From: a virus
Length of the DNA: 25,380 bases
Reading direction: 5' to 3' (one strand)
Virus record (IMG/VR): IMGVR_UViG_3300045777_000083
Coordinates: 1 to 25,380 of that record
Each line of letters begins with the position of its first letter. Position 1 is the stretch's first letter. Made by a program: the position numbers and the translations under genes. A model generated the notes under the pieces. The model did not search any database. It saw only the letters and a program-made list of their open reading frames with translations, and was not told the DNA's origin. Below are positions 8,245 to 14,961 of this stretch, piece after piece.

Positions 8245-11200
8245 GCGATATCGCGAAGAGGGCCAAGGCGAAGCTAGAAAAGGGCGCTGCAAGGCGGCTA
8301 AAGGGCGCGTTTGACCCGATGAAGGAGCTTCCACCGGACGACGCTAAAAATATGGCGAGCTGGGTTGGGGGCAACGGGGATAAGCGGGAAAACCTTCCGG
8401 AGATGTCTCCCGCTGCTAGGCACCGCGCCACCAATAAGCTCATGAGTCGAACGAAGTGGAGAAAGAATCCCGAAACAAGCGAGAGGGAGTTCCTTCTTCA
8501 TCGGCAGATGTCGATAAAAGAGCACGACAAGTCGATCTCTGGCGGCAAGATTACACATGGCAAAACCACGTCCTGGACGCCCGACCCAGCAAGGGTGGAA
8601 GAGGGCATTTACAAGCCAGGCGACGCGGCCTCGGCCCGCGACTATGGAAGAAGGGTCTCGGCCTGGATTCCCGAGTCGAAAATCAAAAGCTACATCCCGC
8701 AATATGGAGCGCACGCCACTGCCGACACTAAGGCTAAACAGCCAGTCGAGCGTCGCGGGGCGCCCGACATGAGCGAGCAAGAAGTTATCGTTCATCCCCA
8801 TACCTCGGATATCCACGAGACGCACGCCGACCTTCGGGCCGACAAGTACAACACCGAGGAACAACACGCGCTTGAGGCCAAGACGATGGATGGCAAAGCT
8901 CCGGACATGGAAGGCGGCTGGAAGTGGACGAAGACCTACTCGACCCCAGACATGAAGAAATCCGAGCTTGCCAAGAGCCCAACCAAGCAGCCTAGCAAGG
9001 ACCCTATCCTTAGCGCCAACTACACGCCCAAGGCCCCGAGCGAGAGCTATAAGCAAAAGGCCAAGCAATATATTGAGGCTAGGGCTGCGGCGAAAAAGCC
9101 AGCGCTTGATAAGGGCGAGCGCGGTGACTGGAAGAAAGAGGGATATAAGATATCCCATACACCTGCGAAGAGCGGCATTACCGTTCATGCGCACGACAAA
9201 AACGGGAATTTGGTTGGAGAGACGGATTTCGTACATCGCGGAGACGCCATTTATCCAGATCACACCGAGGTCGATGAGGGCCACCAGCGTAAGGGCATAG
9301 CGACAGGCATGTATCATCACGCGATGAGCGTTACTGGTAAAAAGATTCAGCGGCCTGGATATCATGACCAAACTCCAGATGCCCGAGCCTTTTGGGATGA
9401 GAATTCCAACCGCCAGTTCGGGAAGAGCGAGCTTGCCAAGGCCATCACCAACAAAAAGGTGGCGAACCATTGGCACCAAAGCGCCTACCCCTACGAAGAC
9501 TACAGCAAGGAAAACCGCGAGCATTTTGAAGACATGTTGGCTAACCACCATGAGGGCCAGTGGACAAAAACCAAGATTCCCGTTGCCCAAACCGAGGGAC
9601 ATCACAGCGGGCACGACAAGACTGGCGAGTACATTAAAGAGTATGCCGACCAACGCAATACTGGCTCGGAGTTTCCTGCCATTATCGCCAAGCCCCATCC
9701 AGACAAGCCAGGGCACTTTAAGACGATCGACGGCATGCACCGGCTTGCGGCTGCAAAGGCCGTAGGGCAAACGCACATCGACGCCTACATCCCTAAGGCA
9801 GATAAGCTAGACAAGGGCGAAAAGGGCGACTGGAAGAGCGAAGGCTACACACTAAGTCACGAGCACTATAAGGACGAGCACGACGGGCACAACAAGGTAG
9901 TAGTCCGCGCCCACACCAAGACCGGCAAGCTGGCGGGCGAGGCACACGTCCACAACGACGAGCAAAATCACATTCTGCCACACATAACCGAAGTCAAGGC
10001 AGCCCACAGGCGCAAGGGCCTGGCCTCCGCGATGTACCAGCACGCAGAGCACGTGACCGGCAAGAGGGTCATCCGTCCGGAGCACGACTCGCAGTCCGCT
10101 TCGGCCAAGAAGCTATGGGACCGGCCCAACAAGCCGTTCGGCAAATCAGAAGAACTTGGTAAGAGCTGGCAGCCTAAGTTTGACCCGGCCGATATCCCGA
10201 AAGAGCACCGCGTGACCGCCTCCCGCTGGACGCAATCGGGAAGCGACCTTCAGTACACCGAAGCCGATCGCCAGAATATCCCAGAAATGCAGGGAGCCAT
10301 GCGCGCGAGGGGCCTGCAGCGCCTGCATGCGGCCACGCAAACGCGCCGGAACCCGGAGACGGGCGAGCGCGAGTTTCTCCTTCACCGGGGCATGCACGAG
10401 GACGAGTTCAATACTTACTCTAAAGACGGCCATATCGACTACAGCGGCAAGATTAGCTCGTGGACGCCCAAGGAGAAGATCGCCCAAAACTTTGGCTCCG
10501 AGGCCAACTGGCCAACCAAGGGCGATGAATACAAGCCCGAAAACAAGCATGTCTCTATCTGGGCCCCTGAGTCGGCAATTCATCATGTTCCCAAGATGCT
10601 TGGCTCCATGGATGACAAAACAGACGCCAGGGGCAAGATGGAACGCCATGGTGAGTTTGAAACGCTATTAAAGCCTGGCAAATACAAGACGCACGCAGTT
10701 GCGGCTCTTGCTCCCATGGAAGATCGCTGGGCAAAGTTTAGTCCCCGCCCGGTTGCTAAATCAGAAGACCTCGACAAAGGCATCAAAGAGGCCGCAACGG
10801 CCATCGCCCTTGGTGCCTCGGCTCTTGCCCCAACGCACCTCTCGAACGCCATGACGGCTCCGCAGAAGCCAGCGATGCAGGCCCCGGCCCGCATTGCCCT
10901 TCATCCGGACCTTGAGCACATATCGTTTATCGAATCCTCTGGCGGAAAAAATAAGAACCACGAGAAGACGACGGTTGGCGTAAACGCTGGCCACACCGCT
11001 GGCGGGGCCACAGGCCTTATGCCAATCACCATACAAGAGACGCTCAAAAAGAATCCTGCGCTTGGCAAGAAGTACGCTCACCTCGTTGGCGCCTCGCACG
11101 ATACAGTTACGTCCGAGATTAACAAAAATCCCGACATGGAAGCGGATATCGCCAATGCCCACTGGAACCGGCTCGGCAATACTCTTGGCCACGACAAGGC

Positions 11201-14200
11201 GAAGATGGCGTTTGCCTGGAGAAACGGCATTACGGCAGCCAAGCGCGCCACGCCCGAGGAGCTAAGCGGCCACCCCTACGTTCAGAAGTTTATGAAGCGC
11301 TCGGCGCAGCGGAAAGTGGCGGGGCTTGAGAAGGGCGAGAGGGGCGATTGGAAGAAAGAGGGGTACTCGTTTGAGCATCACTCTGGCGAGATTGGCGGCA
11401 CGAAGAAGCACTCGATCATAGCCAAGGACAAGGCGGGAAAGTCCGTTGGTGAATATCATTTCAACGAGCACAGTGATTATGTGCAGCCATCAATGGTTAA
11501 GACCCTTCGATCGCATAAGAGGAAGGGCCTAGCCACTCAGGCCTACAAGATGGCCGAGCAGAAAAGCGGAAAGGCTGTAAAGCCAGGCTGGTCAATGACC
11601 AACGAGGCTAAGGCACTTTGGTCGCAAGAAAGCAGGCCGTTCGGTAAGAACGAGCCTCTCGACAAAACCATGTCCTTCGGCCACTCGCCCTCTGGCGGCG
11701 CGCTGACTGGCGGCGCAGCCCTAGTGGCCGAGTCCATCGATGGCGCAAGCCGGCTCAAAGAAGCGGCGGGCAAGATCAAGAAGAAGCTTGAGAAGGCCGA
11801 CGATGGCTTCGCGCACAAGGGCTATCAGTTTAAGAGCGTAGCCCACCCCAAGACGCCAAAAGACGCAAAGGCGTTCGAACTAACCCATCCGTCTGGCGAA
11901 AAGGAAATCGTCTTCGCCAAGGACCACAACGAGATGGGCGCGCACATCGATAGCCTTGAGGCCAAGAAGATCACGAAGTCGGCAAAGGATTTTGTCGGCC
12001 GCGTGAATCTGGCAAAGGCAATCGAGGAATTGGACGAGATGGAGGAATTGGCGAAGGGCTCCAGGTATTCCGAGCACGAAGACAAGGCCGACGGATATAT
12101 CGAGAAGGCGGCTCACCACCATCGCCAGGCCGAGCTACACGCAAGCCATGCTACGCTTTGCGCGCTCCATAAGGACTTGCGCGGGCAGAACTGCGAGCTG
12201 GCGCTCCGTTGCCTTAAGAAAATCCACGGTAAAGACGCGGCCAAGGTTTTGGCCGAGAAGCTCGACAAGGCCGGGCTTCCATTAGGCAAATCCGAACTCG
12301 CCAAGGCCGCAAAGGACGACGTCTCCGAGGTTGCTTCCGTTGCCGTTCGAAACGGCCATAAAATCCTCATGGGCGCCCGTCGCGACAACGAGCGTTGGAC
12401 CCTGCCTGGCGGACACCTCAATGCTGGCGAGGAAAAAGAAGAGGGCGCTGCAAGGGAGCTGTTCGAAGAATCTGGCATCAAGGCTGACCCCAAGGACTTA
12501 AAGTATCTAGGCTCGGAGGACGTCACCACGTTCACCGGCAAGAAAAAGCGCATCCATTCTTATTCCTACGAGCACCAGGGCGAGATTCCCACTGTCGAAA
12601 ACGACCCGGATAAAGAAGTCCACCAGTGGCATTGGATTGACGCGAAGGACGGCCTGCCGAGCCATATCGCCGAGAACCTCCACAGCCCCAAGAACTCGAC
12701 GCTTCAGCGGCTTGGGCTTCAAGACGCCGAGATGGCGAAGTCCGACGTCGCCTCCCGCCTAAAGAAGGCCATTCAACGGAATAGCTTAGAAAAGGGAATC
12801 AACGGAGACTGGAAGGACGATCCAAAGTACCGCTTCAAGCACACCCACTTTAAGAGTGGCGGGAATGTCATTCGCGCCTACCACGGGCGTACTAAGGTTG
12901 GTCATTTCGCTTATTCGGAGAGCCCGGACAAAGAGGGCTACCACTTTGTACACAATGGCGACGTCAGCTCCGAGCATCAAGGCAAGGGCCTTTATCAGGA
13001 AATGATGAGGCGGGCCGGCGAGCATGTCGTCGGTGCGGGAGCAAAAGGCCTAAAATCTGAAGGCTACCAACGCAGCAAGGACGCTACTCGCGTTTGGGAT
13101 AAAGTAGCCACCCACGCCATGCCATATACGAGCAACGCAAAGGTTAGTGGCGAGCACACCCAGCGCACCACCGACTACTACTACACGCCAGAATTGAAGA
13201 AGTCCGAGCCGCTCGAGAAGATGTCCCGGCCGGCCATCGGTTTCCCCAACTTCAAGAAGCTCTCTACCCGCCCCGACCAGGAAGTGCAGACGGTCGAGAG
13301 CAACCGCCAGGCCGAGATGTTCGGCCGCAAGGCCGCTGTCGCAAACGATATGAGCACGGTGACCCGCGCCGACAAGTACAAGGCCATCTATGGCCGCGAC
13401 ATTCCTAAGCCTACGGCAAAGGACACGAAGTCGCCCCGCGACCAGGCAGCAACCATGATCACCAATAGCTTTGGCCGCAATACGCTTGGCATGGTGGTGC
13501 CGTCCAACCGTGGCCCCAAGGCCGCCGCACTCACCGGCAAGCTGCGCTCGAAGTTTGAAGATGGCGGCGACGAGTACAATACGAAGTTGAAAGAGCACAC
13601 CGAGAAGCGCAACGCCATCGTCCGCGACCATAACGAAAAGGTCGCCGCTTGGCGCACGAAAGCTTACGACCTTTCAACCAAGAGCGGCCCAGGCGCAAAA
13701 GAGGCCTACGATGCTCACGTCGCCACGCGACCGGCCAAGCCCAAGCTCCCGCGCAAGCCGTCCAAGCCGAAAGTGGAAACTAAGGCGCTTGCGCCTGATA
13801 AGCAAAAAGCCCGTGGGCAATCGATCGACTCCACCATCCACCACGAGGGGCTGCATCACTCGATGGCCGAGATGGAGAAGCATTACGGAAAGCGCGCCGC
13901 CCACAATGCGACGCAAGGAATGCTGAGCCAGTTCCACCCGGATGCTATCAGGCATGTGGCCTCCTTTATCAGCAACCGCATGGGCTACAAGACGTCGAGC
14001 CCTAAGTTTCCTGAAGAGGTCCTAACCCACTCGCGCGATATCCTAGTCAATCCGGATAAGCGGAAGAAGTTTAAGGAGCACGTCGGAACCGACAAGGCCG
14101 ACGAGACGATTAAACAGCTTAAAGTGGGCCACGAGAAGGCCTACCGCTACGCCCAGACATTGCGGCCTGAAGATGTCGGTGCAGGAAACGTGAAGAAGTC

Positions 14201-14723
14201 GGACGTTGCATCCCGCCTGAAGAAGGCCATCGACCGCAATTCGGATATCACGCTTGAGCTATCCCTCGTTGACGACGAGGCCTCCGAGCTTGAGAAGGCC
14301 GAGTTCGCACCCACCTACGAAGGCGAAATCCATCCCACGAAGGGCTACATCGCTGCGAAGCACCCGACGCTCAAGACCCTGATGTGGACGTCGGCCCCGG
14401 AAACGCAGGCTGCCCACGACCGGCACATCGGTCGGGACGACCTCAAAAACAAGCTCCTATCCAGAGTGGAACACCCCGAGCACAAGAAGATCCTCACCAG
14501 CCTGATCGGTTCGGTACAGAAGGACCCCAGACGCCATTTTATTCCAACTGAGGAGAGCGGGCGGCACGTTCTCAGGGCGAGACACTTAAAATCGTTGATG
14601 CATGGCAGCGATGATATTAGTATGGATACAAGCGACCCAAGTCGCCTCCGCATCACCCTTCATCAGAGGCACGGTAGGAATACCGCGCCTACGTCGTTTT
14701 TATACACGATGAAGAAGGGATAA
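8241..14723 (+). CDS. Giant multi-enzyme 'polyvalent' protein (ART, GNAT x4, ParB-like, SLT, Nudix, HExxH)
   Basis: This Lys-rich protein has 2,160 residues and strings together effector-type modules. ART-like 1 spans ~70-190 (R88, TSWT at 110-113, ExE at E179/E181). GNAT 1 is 289-392 (Q349xxG352xA354). A ParB-like module is ~410-520 (IDGMHR, 496-501). GNAT 2 is 523-632. ART-like 2 is ~690-820 (R716, SSWT at 739-742, E805/E807). The lytic-transglycosylase-like module is ~885-1020 (E898 in FIESSGG, GATGLMP, FAWRNG). GNAT 3 is 1029-1133. Residues 1138-1348 are unassigned. Nudix is 1359-1490, with a complete GX5EX7REUXEEXGU box at 1391-1413. GNAT 4 is 1516-1620. HEGLH is at 1868-1872. The C-terminal module is ~2025-2160. 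Nine KSE-type linkers separate the modules. This matches the polyvalent-protein concept of Iyer, Aravind and colleagues: effectors delivered with DNA. Delivery and targets are inference. It sits between two baseplate genes and may be translationally coupled to the preceding small frame. Confidence 0.85.
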   Translation: MSDIAKRAKAKLEKGAARRLKGAFDPMKELPPDDAKNMASWVGGNGDKRENLPEMSPAARHRATNKLMSRTKWRKNPETSEREFLLHRQMSIKEHDKSISGGKITHGKTTSWTPDPARVEEGIYKPGDAASARDYGRRVSAWIPESKIKSYIPQYGAHATADTKAKQPVERRGAPDMSEQEVIVHPHTSDIHETHADLRADKYNTEEQHALEAKTMDGKAPDMEGGWKWTKTYSTPDMKKSELAKSPTKQPSKDPILSANYTPKAPSESYKQKAKQYIEARAAAKKPALDKGERGDWKKEGYKISHTPAKSGITVHAHDKNGNLVGETDFVHRGDAIYPDHTEVDEGHQRKGIATGMYHHAMSVTGKKIQRPGYHDQTPDARAFWDENSNRQFGKSELAKAITNKKVANHWHQSAYPYEDYSKENREHFEDMLANHHEGQWTKTKIPVAQTEGHHSGHDKTGEYIKEYADQRNTGSEFPAIIAKPHPDKPGHFKTIDGMHRLAAAKAVGQTHIDAYIPKADKLDKGEKGDWKSEGYTLSHEHYKDEHDGHNKVVVRAHTKTGKLAGEAHVHNDEQNHILPHITEVKAAHRRKGLASAMYQHAEHVTGKRVIRPEHDSQSASAKKLWDRPNKPFGKSEELGKSWQPKFDPADIPKEHRVTASRWTQSGSDLQYTEADRQNIPEMQGAMRARGLQRLHAATQTRRNPETGEREFLLHRGMHEDEFNTYSKDGHIDYSGKISSWTPKEKIAQNFGSEANWPTKGDEYKPENKHVSIWAPESAIHHVPKMLGSMDDKTDARGKMERHGEFETLLKPGKYKTHAVAALAPMEDRWAKFSPRPVAKSEDLDKGIKEAATAIALGASALAPTHLSNAMTAPQKPAMQAPARIALHPDLEHISFIESSGGKNKNHEKTTVGVNAGHTAGGATGLMPITIQETLKKNPALGKKYAHLVGASHDTVTSEINKNPDMEADIANAHWNRLGNTLGHDKAKMAFAWRNGITAAKRATPEELSGHPYVQKFMKRSAQRKVAGLEKGERGDWKKEGYSFEHHSGEIGGTKKHSIIAKDKAGKSVGEYHFNEHSDYVQPSMVKTLRSHKRKGLATQAYKMAEQKSGKAVKPGWSMTNEAKALWSQESRPFGKNEPLDKTMSFGHSPSGGALTGGAALVAESIDGASRLKEAAGKIKKKLEKADDGFAHKGYQFKSVAHPKTPKDAKAFELTHPSGEKEIVFAKDHNEMGAHIDSLEAKKITKSAKDFVGRVNLAKAIEELDEMEELAKGSRYSEHEDKADGYIEKAAHHHRQAELHASHATLCALHKDLRGQNCELALRCLKKIHGKDAAKVLAEKLDKAGLPLGKSELAKAAKDDVSEVASVAVRNGHKILMGARRDNERWTLPGGHLNAGEEKEEGAARELFEESGIKADPKDLKYLGSEDVTTFTGKKKRIHSYSYEHQGEIPTVENDPDKEVHQWHWIDAKDGLPSHIAENLHSPKNSTLQRLGLQDAEMAKSDVASRLKKAIQRNSLEKGINGDWKDDPKYRFKHTHFKSGGNVIRAYHGRTKVGHFAYSESPDKEGYHFVHNGDVSSEHQGKGLYQEMMRRAGEHVVGAGAKGLKSEGYQRSKDATRVWDKVATHAMPYTSNAKVSGEHTQRTTDYYYTPELKKSEPLEKMSRPAIGFPNFKKLSTRPDQEVQTVESNRQAEMFGRKAAVANDMSTVTRADKYKAIYGRDIPKPTAKDTKSPRDQAATMITNSFGRNTLGMVVPSNRGPKAAALTGKLRSKFEDGGDEYNTKLKEHTEKRNAIVRDHNEKVAAWRTKAYDLSTKSGPGAKEAYDAHVATRPAKPKLPRKPSKPKVETKALAPDKQKARGQSIDSTIHHEGLHHSMAEMEKHYGKRAAHNATQGMLSQFHPDAIRHVASFISNRMGYKTSSPKFPEEVLTHSRDILVNPDKRKKFKEHVGTDKADETIKQLKVGHEKAYRYAQTLRPEDVGAGNVKKSDVASRLKKAIDRNSDITLELSLVDDEASELEKAEFAPTYEGEIHPTKGYIAAKHPTLKTLMWTSAPETQAAHDRHIGRDDLKNKLLSRVEHPEHKKILTSLIGSVQKDPRRHFIPTEESGRHVLRARHLKSLMHGSDDISMDTSDPSRLRITLHQRHGRNTAPTSFLYTMKKG

Positions 14724-14726
14724 GAG

Positions 14727-14912
14727 ATGGAAAACCGACCGCTTGCCGAATTCTCCGACGAAGAGCTTTTGGCCCTGCTCGCGCCCTATTGCGATATGTC
14801 CGATATCCTGACCGAGGAAGAGGCCGTGGAGGCCTTTCGCCGGATTGGCCACCTCCGCAAGAAAGAGGGCCTGGCCGAAGAAGTCGCGATTGAGCTTGAT
14901 CCAGAGGACTGA
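14727..14912 (+). CDS. Small acidic protein, function unknown
   Basis: This 61-residue acidic, helix-prone protein starts 3 nt after the giant gene's stop, with AAGGGATAAGAG just upstream as a ribosome binding site. It has many Glu/Asp/Leu residues and a basic patch (FRRIGHLRKKEG) near the middle, with no Cys-rich motif or membrane segment. The tight spacing suggests translation together with the giant gene. An acidic partner or chaperone for that very basic protein is one possibility, but nothing in the sequence proves it. Confidence 0.6.
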   Translation: MENRPLAEFSDEELLALLAPYCDMSDILTEEEAVEAFRRIGHLRKKEGLAEEVAIELDPED

Positions 14913-14915
14913 CCC

Positions 14916-14925
14916 CCTGCCCAAT
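14916..14925 (+). promoter_or_regulatory. Second copy of the CCTGCCCAAT decamer
   Basis: This decamer is identical to bases 2480-2489 and likewise begins 4 nt after the last base of an upstream TGA stop. Both copies precede baseplate wedge genes (2553 and 14962). Function unknown. Confidence 0.35.
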
Positions 14926-14926
14926 T

Positions 14927-14950
14927 GCCCCTAGAATCATATCTAGGGGC
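14927..14950 (+). promoter_or_regulatory. Perfect 9-bp hairpin holding the ribosome-binding site of the wedge gene
   Basis: GCCCCTAGA (14927-14935) and TCTAGGGGC (14942-14950) form a perfect 9-bp stem with a 6-nt loop. The only AGGGG-like ribosome binding site before the ATG at 14962 lies in the 3' arm (14945-14949). Folding would therefore mask it. No T-run follows, so an intrinsic terminator is unlikely. Translational control or an RNA-processing site fits better. Confidence 0.5.
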
Positions 14951-14961
14951 CGAGAACCTAA

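Noticed and set aside
8298-9776. Long open frame of 492 codons on the minus strand
   Set aside because: It lies fully antisense to the giant gene, whose modules are clear. The translation is a Leu/Val/Arg-rich mirror with no domain or start signal.
13050-13631. Minus-strand frame of 193 codons
   Set aside because: Antisense to the HExxH region of the giant gene, with no recognisable motif and no plausible ribosome binding context.
14927-14950. Intrinsic transcription terminator
   Set aside because: The stem is strong but no T-run follows, and the ribosome-binding site of the next gene lies in the 3' arm.
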